DNA of 23,749 nt, from assembly GCA_044354975.1 (NCBI GenBank), contig JBIKZA010000037.1, positions 1 to 23,749 on the forward strand, read 5' to 3'. Shown in pieces: positions 1 through 7,011 of the stretch (positions are counted from its first letter, which is position 1; each line of letters starts with the position of its first letter). A program made the position numbers and the translations under genes. Origin of the DNA: CAIZGX01 sp044354975 (GTDB lineage: Bacteria > Bacteroidota > Bacteroidia > Flavobacteriales_D > Sanyastnellaceae). Under the pieces are notes generated by a model. The model saw nothing but the letters and a program-made list of their open reading frames with translations, did not search any database and was not told where the DNA came from.

Positions 1-2439
1 ATCGCTCAATGCCAATGAAATGGTTGGCTTTCCGGCAGAGACGTTCGCCAATAAAATAAAGGCATTCGGAATTTCCGATTTCAATTGAAAACAAATATCC
101 TTGATTGCATTCGCATCTAAATCTACTTGATCAATTAAGACATTCAAACCATTTTTCTCGGTAAATTTTTCCTTCAACACCGATTTCATTTGCATCGCCT
201 TTTCGTGCTTCAAGGCATCTAATTCTTTTTCAAGAATTGAAAATTTGCTGATCAAATCTTCTACTGCTTTGCTTGCATTTTTGTTTTTCACCAAGGCGCG
301 AACGGCTTCCAATTCGTTGCGTTCTTCTTCCAACAAAGAATCTACAGCATCGGCAGTAATGGCCTCAATTCTTCGAATACCCGCAGCAACTGCCGCTTCA
401 GATGTTATCTGGAATGAACGAATATCGCTGGTCTTTTGAACGTGCGTTCCTCCGCACAATTCAACACTGTTTCCGAATTGAATCACACGAACCGTTGATC
501 CGTATTTTTCACCAAACAACATCATGGCTTCTTGGGCTTTCGCCTCGTCCATGGTTGCGTTTCTATTTTCATTCAATGGGAAAGCTGCGCGAATGCGGCT
601 GTTCACCAATTGCTCTACTTGCTTCAATTCTTCGTCGGTCATTTTCGCAAAATGCGAAAAGTCGAAACGCAAATAATCTGCATTCACCAACGATCCTTTT
701 TGCTCGACATGCGTGCCCAACACTTCTCGAAGTGCCTCGTGCAACAAGTGCGTTACACTGTGATTGCGCTGTGAACTTTCGCGCTTGCTTTTATCAACTA
801 CAGCAGTGAAAGTAGCATTCACATTTTCCGGAAGTTGCTCCACGAAGTGAACGCTTAAGTTGTTCTCTTTCTTCGTGTCAATAACGGCTATACTTTCATT
901 GATGGTCTTCAAAACTCCCGTGTCTCCCACTTGTCCACCGCCTTCCGCATAGAACGGAGTATTGCTCAACACCAATTGAAAACTCTCCTTTCCTTTCGCT
1001 TTAATCTTTCTGTATTTCAGAATTTTCGTTTCGCATTCCAACGAATCGTATCCTACGAAAGTTGGATCTCCTGCTTGCAATTCAACCCAGTCGTCGGTCT
1101 CTAATTTCGTAGCACTGCGACTGCGTTCCTTTTGCTTCGCGAGTTCTTCTTCGAATCCTGCAGCATCCACGCCCACGCCCTTTTCAGAAGCAATCAACGA
1201 TGTTAAATCGAAGGGGAATCCGAAAGTATCATACAATTCAAAAACTGTTTTTCCATCTAACACTTCCGCACCTTTGCTCAAGTGATCGTCTAACAATTGA
1301 ATGCCTTTGTCGAGTGTGCGCAAGAAGCTTTCTTCTTCCTCACGAATCACACGCTTCACCAAATCTTTGTTTGAAAAAATCTCTGGGAAGAATGCACCCA
1401 TTTCTGCTGCAAGCACATCAACCAATTCAAAAATGAATGGATCTTTTCTATTCAAGAAACTGTATCCGTAACGAATGGCTCTGCGCAAGATTCTTCGAAT
1501 CACATATCCCGCTCCACCGCTTGCAGGAAGCTGTCCGTCTGCAATAGAGAAAGAGACAGCGCGCACGTGGTCTGCAATTACGCGAATGGCAATGTCTTGC
1601 TTCGAATCGGCGCGTGTATAAGCCACTCCAGATGTTTTCGAAATGCGCTCAATCAAGGGCGAGAACACATCGGTGTCGTAATTCGATTGTTTGCCTTGAA
1701 GGGCAACGCACAAACGCTCGAAACCCATTCCGGTATCTACGTGTTTGTTTGGAAGGGGTTCTAACTCTCCGCTCGATTTGCGATTGAATTGCATGAACAC
1801 GTTGTTCCAAATTTCAATCACTTGCGGATGGCTATCGTTCACCAACGCTTTCCCGTCAACGTTCGCGCGCTCTTCGTCGCTTCGAATGTCAATGTGAATT
1901 TCGCTGCACGGACCGCATGGACCCGTTTCACCCATTTCCCAAAAATTGTCTTTTTTATTTCCTTTTAAAATTCGGTCTTCTGCAATGCAGCGCTTCCAAA
2001 TATCGAAAGCTTCATGGTCGAATTCCAACCCTTCTTTTTCATCGCCTTCGAAAACTGTTACGTACAATCTGTCTTTCGGAAGTTTGTATACTTCAGTCAG
2101 TAATTCCCACGCCCAAGTGATAGCATCTTCCTTGAAGTAATCTCCGAACGACCAATTGCCAAGCATTTCGAACATGGTGTGGTGGTAGGTGTCTACGCCC
2201 ACTTCTTCCAGGTCGTTGTGCTTTCCGCTCACGCGAAGACACTTTTGAGAATTCGCAATTCGCTTGTGCTCTATAGTACCGTGTCCAAGAAATAAATCTT
2301 TGAATTGGTTCATTCCGGCGTTGGTGAACATAAGCGTTGGATCGCCCTTCACCACAATGGGTGCAGACGATACAATGTGGTGACCTTTCGATTTGAAAAA
2401 GTCTAAAAAAGTTTGGCGAATCTCTTGAGCTGTCATCAT
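1..2439 (-). CDS. alaS: Alanyl-tRNA synthetase, C-terminus cut by window edge
   Basis: Attaches alanine to tRNA-Ala in the cytoplasm and edits mischarged Ser/Gly. The frame is open from an ATG at 2439 to the left edge, giving 813 codons of a family usually about 870-880 long, so roughly 60 C-terminal residues are missing. The N-terminus (AQEIRQTFLDFFKSKGH) and the class II catalytic core (FTNAGMNQFKDLFLG) are typical. The editing-domain zinc ligands are intact: HSVTH (H560, H564) and CGGTH (C662, H666). A DHHA1-like C-terminal region begins before the edge. Two ATG codons stand in tandem (2439 and 2436), so the protein may start with one or two Met. It is divergent from the M23 peptidase gene across 64 bases. 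Identification is secure. Confidence 0.97.
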   Translation of the reverse strand, partial: MMTAQEIRQTFLDFFKSKGHHIVSSAPIVVKGDPTLMFTNAGMNQFKDLFLGHGTIEHKRIANSQKCLRVSGKHNDLEEVGVDTYHHTMFEMLGNWSFGDYFKEDAITWAWELLTEVYKLPKDRLYVTVFEGDEKEGLEFDHEAFDIWKRCIAEDRILKGNKKDNFWEMGETGPCGPCSEIHIDIRSDEERANVDGKALVNDSHPQVIEIWNNVFMQFNRKSSGELEPLPNKHVDTGMGFERLCVALQGKQSNYDTDVFSPLIERISKTSGVAYTRADSKQDIAIRVIADHVRAVSFSIADGQLPASGGAGYVIRRILRRAIRYGYSFLNRKDPFIFELVDVLAAEMGAFFPEIFSNKDLVKRVIREEEESFLRTLDKGIQLLDDHLSKGAEVLDGKTVFELYDTFGFPFDLTSLIASEKGVGVDAAGFEEELAKQKERSRSATKLETDDWVELQAGDPTFVGYDSLECETKILKYRKIKAKGKESFQLVLSNTPFYAEGGGQVGDTGVLKTINESIAVIDTKKENNLSVHFVEQLPENVNATFTAVVDKSKRESSQRNHSVTHLLHEALREVLGTHVEQKGSLVNADYLRFDFSHFAKMTDEELKQVEQLVNSRIRAAFPLNENRNATMDEAKAQEAMMLFGEKYGSTVRVIQFGNSVELCGGTHVQKTSDIRSFQITSEAAVAAGIRRIEAITADAVDSLLEEERNELEAVRALVKNKNASKAVEDLISKFSILEKELDALKHEKAMQMKSVLKEKFTEKNGLNVLIDQVDLDANAIKDICFQLKSEIPNAFILLANVSAGKPTISLALSD

Positions 2440-2444
2440 GCGAG

Positions 2445-2452
2445 CAAATTTA
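2445..2452 (-). promoter_or_regulatory. Bacteroidota -7 box for alaS (TAAATTTG)
   Basis: The minus strand reads TAAATTTG, an exact match to the Bacteroidota -7 consensus TAnnTTTG. It is only 5 bases upstream of the alaS ATG at 2439. Transcription in this phylum usually starts a few bases after this box, so the mRNA may begin at or next to the start codon. No clear -33 TTG was found at the usual distance. Confidence 0.5.
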
Positions 2453-2489
2453 CATCTCACAAGGGAAGAAGCGATTAAAAAAAGTAACG

Positions 2490-2497
2490 TAAATTCG
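2490..2497 (+). promoter_or_regulatory. Probable -7 box for the M23 peptidase gene (TAAATTCG)
   Basis: TAAATTCG differs at one base from TAnnTTTG and ends 6 bases before the preferred ATG at 2504. It faces away from the alaS box at 2445-2452, which makes this a compact divergent promoter region. The match is imperfect and no -33 element is obvious. Confidence 0.35.
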
Positions 2498-2503
2498 CAA
2501 GGC

Positions 2504-3463
2504 ATGAAGAAATTCAAGTACAAATACATCTTCAATCCAAATACCCTCAACTACGAGGCGATTACATATACCATTCGTGATTACGCTTGGATTGTTACAC
2601 GCTATTTACTTGCAGGTGTAGTGTTGGGTGGAATTGGTATTGTTCTTTACGCGTCGTTCTTCAAAGATCCAGAGACTGATCAACTCGAGAAAAAGATTAA
2701 TTATTTGGAAACGCAGATTGAAACATTCAACCGTAAGATTGACACGTTGGAATTGTTTGCGACAGATTTGGAGCGAAGAGATGAAAATGTTTATCGTTCT
2801 ATCTTCGGAGCTGAACCATACACCCGCAAGTTCTCTGGGCTTTCATCGAAAACTCACAATGACTTCGCGACAGACAAAGACGTTGAAGAGACGTTATTCC
2901 GAATTCGGAAACTGCAAGAAATGTTTGTGAGTCAGAGCAAATCCTACGAAGAGATTTACTCGTTGGCACGCGGACAAGACGCCATGCTGCAAAGTATTCC
3001 TGCCATTCAGCCTATTTCAAACAAAGACTTGGAGCGCATTTCATCTGGATTCGGATATCGCATTCACCCTATTTATAAAGTGGCTAAGCTTCACACCGGA
3101 TTGGATTTCACAGCCGACATCGGAACGGAAATTTATGCCACTGGAGACGGCGTTGTTGAAAAAACGGAGAGTATTTATACGGGGTATGGAAATAACGCTG
3201 TAATCCAGCATGGATATGGGTATCAGACACTTTATGCTCACATGAGCAAGCTTCTAGTTCGTCAAGGCGAAAAAGTCAAAAGAGGCCAATTGATAGGGCT
3301 TGTAGGCAATACAGGGGCATCTACGGGTCCGCACTTGCATTATGAAGTTATTAGAAACGGTCAAAAAGTAGATCCGGCGTTTTACTTTTACAACGACATT
3401 ACGCCAGAGCAATACGAAGAGGTATTGCAGCGTGCTGCCAATGCCAACCAAAGTTTCGACTAA
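2504..3463 (+). CDS. Membrane-anchored M23 (LytM-type) peptidoglycan endopeptidase
   Basis: Predicted zinc endopeptidase that cuts peptide cross-bridges in the cell wall, held in the inner membrane with its catalytic domain in the periplasm. From ATG 2504 it has 319 residues. These comprise a basic N-terminus, one membrane helix (about 32-52), a coiled coil (about 55-95), a linker, and a C-terminal M23 domain (about 178-295). The metal and catalytic residues are present: HTGLD (H197, D201), H246 and HLH (H277, H279), so it should be an active enzyme rather than a degenerate activator. An in-frame ATG at 2438 would add 22 residues, but it overlaps the alaS start and precedes the probable promoter, so 2504 is preferred. 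The MerR-like gene follows after 2 bases. The alaS/M23/MerR order is, from memory, common in flavobacteria. Confidence 0.93.
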   Translation: MKKFKYKYIFNPNTLNYEAITYTIRDYAWIVTRYLLAGVVLGGIGIVLYASFFKDPETDQLEKKINYLETQIETFNRKIDTLELFATDLERRDENVYRSIFGAEPYTRKFSGLSSKTHNDFATDKDVEETLFRIRKLQEMFVSQSKSYEEIYSLARGQDAMLQSIPAIQPISNKDLERISSGFGYRIHPIYKVAKLHTGLDFTADIGTEIYATGDGVVEKTESIYTGYGNNAVIQHGYGYQTLYAHMSKLLVRQGEKVKRGQLIGLVGNTGASTGPHLHYEVIRNGQKVDPAFYFYNDITPEQYEEVLQRAANANQSFD

Positions 3464-3465
3464 TT

Positions 3466-3795
3466 ATGTCTAAGACCTTCGAAATAGAAAAAATATATTA
3501 CAGCATCTCTGAAGTTGCTGAAATGTTTGATGTGAACGCTTCTCTTCTTCGTTTTTGGGAAAAGGAATTTCCGCAATTGCAACCGCGCAAGAATAGCAAG
3601 GGCAACCGCATGTATTCGAAGAAAGACATTGAATTGTTCAAGAAGATTCACGAGTTGGTTCGCGTGCAAGGGTTCACGCTAGAAGGCGCTAAGAACGCGC
3701 TTCGCCAGAAAGTTAACGAGACCGATGGAGCGGCTATTCAAGCGCGTTTAATCCGCGTTCGTTCCGAATTAGTTAGCATTTTAAGCAGTTTGTAA
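3466..3795 (+). CDS. MerR-family transcriptional regulator (short form)
   Basis: A 109-residue DNA-binding protein. The MerR-type winged helix-turn-helix covers about residues 9-80 (YYSISEVAEMFDVNASLLRF, then wing and second helix with NRMYSKKDIELFKKIHELV). A short helical C-terminus follows, with no metal-binding Cys and no recognisable effector domain. The start is 2 bases after the M23 stop, so the two genes are probably co-transcribed and may be translationally coupled. Its target is unknown; position alone suggests a cell-wall or growth-related role. Confidence 0.9.
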   Translation: MSKTFEIEKIYYSISEVAEMFDVNASLLRFWEKEFPQLQPRKNSKGNRMYSKKDIELFKKIHELVRVQGFTLEGAKNALRQKVNETDGAAIQARLIRVRSELVSILSSL

Positions 3796-3828
3796 AAACA
3801 AACGAACGCATGGCTTGTTTCTAAGTTC

Positions 3829-4110
3829 ATGTTATCTGAAACAGACATTGATCGAATCATTGAAATGGCGTGGGAAGACCGCACGCCATTCGACGCTATT
3901 ACCGCACAGTTCGGTGTTAGCGAAGCAGAAGTTATTGCGCTTATGCGCAAAGGAATGAAGGCTACTTCCTTCCGCATGTGGCGCGCCCGCGTGCAAGGCA
4001 GAGCAACGAAACACGTTATGCTTCGCACGGAATCGCTGAACGACGATAGCCGTTTCAAATGCACCCGCCAGCGTAGCGTTTCCAACAATAAAGTTTCCAA
4101 AAGGAAATGA
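3829..4110 (+). CDS. DUF2805 / TIGR03643-family small protein next to photolyase
   Basis: A 93-residue protein of unknown function. Residues 3-62 carry the family signature: an acidic start (DIDRIIEMAWEDRTPFDAI), a helix-turn-helix-like stretch (FGVSEAEVIALMRKGMK) and a closing SFRMWRARVQGRATKH. The last 30 residues are basic and variable. It begins 33 bases after the MerR-like gene and its TGA overlaps the photolyase ATG (ATGA at 4107-4110), so the two are almost certainly translated from one message. From memory this family is often found beside photolyase-related genes, hinting at a shared role in light or UV response, but the function is not established. The HTH-like segment makes a regulator possible. 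Confidence 0.85.
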   Translation: MLSETDIDRIIEMAWEDRTPFDAITAQFGVSEAEVIALMRKGMKATSFRMWRARVQGRATKHVMLRTESLNDDSRFKCTRQRSVSNNKVSKRK

Positions 4111-5561
4111 AGATTGGACTTCTCTTTCCGCACCAACTGTTCGAAGACCACGAACTGTTTCATTCCTGCGATGAAATTTTCTTAATCGAAGAACCGCTTT
4201 TCTTTTCACAATATCGCTTCCACAAGAAAAAAATAATCTTGCATTGCGCAAGCATGAAAGCCTTTCTGGAAGAGCAATCCAACGCTACTTCCAACTGGAA
4301 ATACATTTCACACGAAGAATCAAGCGCTGAAAAGATTGAAGCCATCCTCGCTTCAAAGTCAGTAACAGAATTGAAGTGGATTGACACGGTTGACTTCAAC
4401 CTAGAAAAAAAAATACATAGGTGGGCAAAAAATCTCGGCGCGAAAGAGCTTCGATTCGAATCGCCGAATTTTTATAATTCGGAAGAAGAGCTTCGCGAAT
4501 ATTTCAGCAAGAAAAAATTCTTCTTGAACGACTTCTACATTCACGAAAGAAAGAAGCGTCACGTGCTTTTAGAGCCCTCTGGAGAGCCTGTTGGCGGAAA
4601 GTGGACCTTCGACACAGAGAACAGAGCGAAAGCGCCGAAAGGAATGGCGTTTCCAAAACCATTTGTTTCAACACCGAATAATTTCGTGATTGAAGCGACA
4701 GCGTATACGGAAGCGCGCTTTGGTGATCACGTAGGAACAGCTAAAGACTTCAACTACGCCGTCACTCGCAAAGAAGCGAAAGCCGCTTTGCACTATTTCA
4801 TTCAACATAAAATAAACGAATACGGAACGTACCAAGATGCCATTGTGCCCCAAGAAGCGTGGCTCTTTCATTCCATTGTTTCTCCTTATTTAAACATTGG
4901 ACTGCTTACTCCGCAAGAGTGCGTTCAAGCGGCATTGGATTCAAATGCCGGGATGAATAATGTGGAAGGATTTGTTCGTCAAGTTTTGGGGTGGCGAGAA
5001 TTCATTCGTGCGGTGTATATCTTAAAAGGCGTTCAAGAGCGCACTTCGAATTTTCTTCAACACGATCGAAAATTACCGAACGGATTTTGGGATGCAAGTA
5101 CCGGTATTCGTCCGATTGACGACTGTTTGGAGGGACTTCTCAAGAATGCCTATTCACATCACATTGAGCGCTTGATGATCTTAGGCAATTTCATGTTGCT
5201 GAGCGAAGTTCATCCGCATGAAGTGTACGAGTGGTTCATGACTTTTTACATAGATGCCTATGATTGGGTTATGGTTCCGAATGTATATGGCATGTCGCAA
5301 TTCGCAGATGGCGGACTCATGAGCACGAAGCCGTATATGAGTGGCTCAAATTATATTTATAAAATGAGCAATTACAAAAAGGGCGAGCCGTGGGAAAAAA
5401 TCTGGGATGCTCTTTTTTGGAATTTCATTGAGCGGAATACCCCGTTTCTGGCGCGGAACTATCGCTTGAGTATGATGGTGGCTTTGCTGAACAAAATGGA
5501 CGAGCAAAAAAAACAAGGGCACATGGCCCTTGCTCAATCTTTTTTAAATAAAGAAGCTTAA
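4107..5561 (+). CDS. Photolyase/cryptochrome-related protein (PF04244 type), lacking three of the four Fe-S cysteines
   Basis: A 484-residue protein of the deoxyribodipyrimidine photolyase-related family, the group containing bacterial (6-4) photolyases such as Agrobacterium PhrB (about 507 residues). The N-terminal antenna domain starts KIGLLFPHQLF. The C-terminal FAD domain holds the family signatures VEGFVRQVLGWREFIR, AYSHHIERLMILGNF and NVYGMSQFADGGLMSTKPY. It probably binds FAD and repairs UV lesions or senses blue light. Oddity: of the four cysteines that bind the 4Fe-4S cluster in PhrB, only the first has an equivalent (C340, in IDDC). The segment that normally carries the other three is shortened to SNYKKGEPWEKIWDALFWNF (421-440), without Cys. 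It is translationally coupled to the DUF2805 gene, and its stop overlaps the convergent 51-residue gene by 3 bases. Confidence 0.9.
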   Translation: MKIGLLFPHQLFEDHELFHSCDEIFLIEEPLFFSQYRFHKKKIILHCASMKAFLEEQSNATSNWKYISHEESSAEKIEAILASKSVTELKWIDTVDFNLEKKIHRWAKNLGAKELRFESPNFYNSEEELREYFSKKKFFLNDFYIHERKKRHVLLEPSGEPVGGKWTFDTENRAKAPKGMAFPKPFVSTPNNFVIEATAYTEARFGDHVGTAKDFNYAVTRKEAKAALHYFIQHKINEYGTYQDAIVPQEAWLFHSIVSPYLNIGLLTPQECVQAALDSNAGMNNVEGFVRQVLGWREFIRAVYILKGVQERTSNFLQHDRKLPNGFWDASTGIRPIDDCLEGLLKNAYSHHIERLMILGNFMLLSEVHPHEVYEWFMTFYIDAYDWVMVPNVYGMSQFADGGLMSTKPYMSGSNYIYKMSNYKKGEPWEKIWDALFWNFIERNTPFLARNYRLSMMVALLNKMDEQKKQGHMALAQSFLNKEA

Positions 5562-5713
5562 GATCCGCAGTAAAGACAACCTTCGTCGGCGTCTTCCATT
5601 TCGCCTGTGCCGTGCACCAAGCGCTTCACTTCGTTTTCTACATCTGCTTCAGACCAGGTAGGGTTTACCGCCTTAATGCGTGCTTTTAAGAATAAGTATT
5701 CGTTCGATTCCAT
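5558..5713 (-). CDS. Small acidic protein with C-terminal CxxC, unknown function
   Basis: A 51-residue reading frame from ATG 5713 to TAA 5558. It starts MESNEYLFLKARIKAVN, continues with an amphipathic helix-like stretch (PTWSEADVENEVKRLV) and ends in an acidic tail with CLYC (C46, C49). It reads like a real protein: codon use resembles the neighbours, there is a balanced charged/hydrophobic pattern, and a near-consensus -7 box (CACCTTTG, 5742-5749 on the minus strand) lies about 28 bases upstream. I do not recognise the family. The CxxC could bind metal or take part in redox chemistry. Its stop overlaps the 3' end of the convergent photolyase gene by 3 bases, leaving no room for a terminator between them. 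Confidence 0.65.
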   Translation of the reverse strand: MESNEYLFLKARIKAVNPTWSEADVENEVKRLVHGTGEMEDADEGCLYCGS

Positions 5714-5807
5714 AGGTGTGTTTTTTGGTAAGAGGAAGTTACAAAGGTGAATATGATGCCCATGTTAAGTCGAATTGACTTACTAACACATACCCGTTCA
5801 CTGACAT

Positions 5808-6956
5808 TTATTTGCTGATTATCAGCGAAAAAACCCGTGGATAATCCTTTATGGAAATAAAATACCTCCCGTTCGGCAAGGCGGAAATATCCAGGTCTGA
5901 ATTGCTTCGAATTCGAGTCTTCAAAACCAGCTTTCCCTCGCTATTCCTCATTTCCAACCGCAAGGAATTGTTCGGAGATTGAATGTGAACGGTGTCTTTT
6001 GCCGGATTGGGATAGATGCGAATTTCCGAAGACTCGGAATCAATGTTGTTTCCCGAAAGGTATTCTCCGAGAACAGGCGTCAAATCGAATTTGTGCAACT
6101 TCTGCTGATTGGTAATAAAACTTTGGCTGAAGTATTCATTGGTGAGATACACGTCTATTCCATTGGTTGTTGAGACCCCTTCGACTTGATGAAAATTGAG
6201 TGACGGATTTATTTTCTGTTGGAAGGAAGAGAAGAAATCGGTTCCTTCAAAATCGAATAAGAGATACATGAACGGTTGCAGCAACGAAGAATATCCGGAA
6301 AGGATTACTAATTTTTTTGAAGGGAGGAAAGTTGCTCCGGTTATGAGTCCGTTTACATCTGACGAATCTTTTCGATGTGCCAAATAATTCCCTGGAATCT
6401 TAGGTAAACTATAACAAACTGTGGTTTGATTGTCCCAATTCTTCGTGAAAAGAAATAAGCTGTCTGCTCCCGCTATAAACGCCTCGCAATCGAAGGCTGT
6501 GTTTTGGTTGGAAGGAGTGAAGTCTGTTTGATCTTCGTAGGCAAAGGCAATGGTGTCTATTGCGGGAGCTCCGCCGAGAAGAGATGATTTTTCAATTCGA
6601 AGTATATGAAGATCTATTCTGTTTCCTGCGTTGTTTCCAAAATCTCCAACATACAAAAACAAACTGTCTTGGGTAATTTCTTCCCAATCTAAATTGGAAG
6701 TTCCAAGTAGTGCATAGGTTTGAATAATTGCACCATTCAATGTATCGATTACATACAAGTACTCGTCTGAATTATCGTTTTGTGTAAGAAGTCCTTGCTG
6801 GAAATGAGTGATACTGGATGTTTCCAGAAGTTCAGAAGGTAACTCCACAGAATAAACAGGTGCCAATGTAACTGTTGGGAGATTGGGCTGCGCGATTACA
6901 ACCCCAAAAATACTTTGCAGTAAGAAGATGACAAAGATTCTTGCAGCGGACTTCAT
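5808..6956 (-). CDS. Secreted protein with T9SS type A C-terminal sorting domain
   Basis: A 382-residue exported protein. It has an N-terminal Sec signal (residues 1-22, IFVIFLLQSIFGVVIAQ), a central region of about 280 residues rich in beta strands and in repeated D/Y/F-L-Y/F patterns (YLYVIDTLNG, SLFLYVGDFGNN, SLFLFTKNWDN), and a C-terminal domain beginning IRIYPNPAKDTVHI and ending FSLIISK. The YPNP motif and the final G-x-Y-F strand are hallmarks of type A sorting domains that direct proteins through the Bacteroidota type IX system to the cell surface or medium. The central part resembles a beta-propeller in rhythm, but I cannot assign an activity. It is transcribed divergently from acs. 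Confidence 0.88.
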   Translation of the reverse strand: MKSAARIFVIFLLQSIFGVVIAQPNLPTVTLAPVYSVELPSELLETSSITHFQQGLLTQNDNSDEYLYVIDTLNGAIIQTYALLGTSNLDWEEITQDSLFLYVGDFGNNAGNRIDLHILRIEKSSLLGGAPAIDTIAFAYEDQTDFTPSNQNTAFDCEAFIAGADSLFLFTKNWDNQTTVCYSLPKIPGNYLAHRKDSSDVNGLITGATFLPSKKLVILSGYSSLLQPFMYLLFDFEGTDFFSSFQQKINPSLNFHQVEGVSTTNGIDVYLTNEYFSQSFITNQQKLHKFDLTPVLGEYLSGNNIDSESSEIRIYPNPAKDTVHIQSPNNSLRLEMRNSEGKLVLKTRIRSNSDLDISALPNGRYFISIKDYPRVFSLIISK

Positions 6957-6960
6957 TAAT

Positions 6961-6968
6961 CAAAGTTA
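6961..6968 (-). promoter_or_regulatory. Bacteroidota -7 box for the T9SS-exported protein (TAACTTTG)
   Basis: The minus strand reads TAACTTTG, an exact TAnnTTTG match, with only ATTA between it and the ATG at 6956. This would give a very short or absent 5' leader. No convincing -33 element was found. Confidence 0.5.
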
Positions 6969-7011
6969 AGTTAAAAGCATTTGTGTAAATTGTAACTCCA
7001 AATTGAATGAC

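Noticed and set aside
402..809. 135-codon open frame on the plus strand inside alaS
   Set aside because: It is antisense to strongly conserved alaS sequence, has no recognisable motif and a biased composition. It is a shadow frame.
2438..2503. In-frame upstream ATG that would lengthen the M23 peptidase by 22 residues
   Set aside because: The ATG overlaps the alaS start codon, precedes the probable promoter box at 2490-2497, and adds a polar stretch unlike the family N-terminus. The ATG at 2504 fits better.
3738..4251. Two overlapping minus-strand frames of about 140 codons opposite the DUF2805 and photolyase genes
   Set aside because: They lie opposite well-supported genes with family signatures and show no domain-like pattern.
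7003..7011. TTG start three codons upstream of acs ATG
   Set aside because: A good ATG is available at 7012, and the three added residues have no support from the family.
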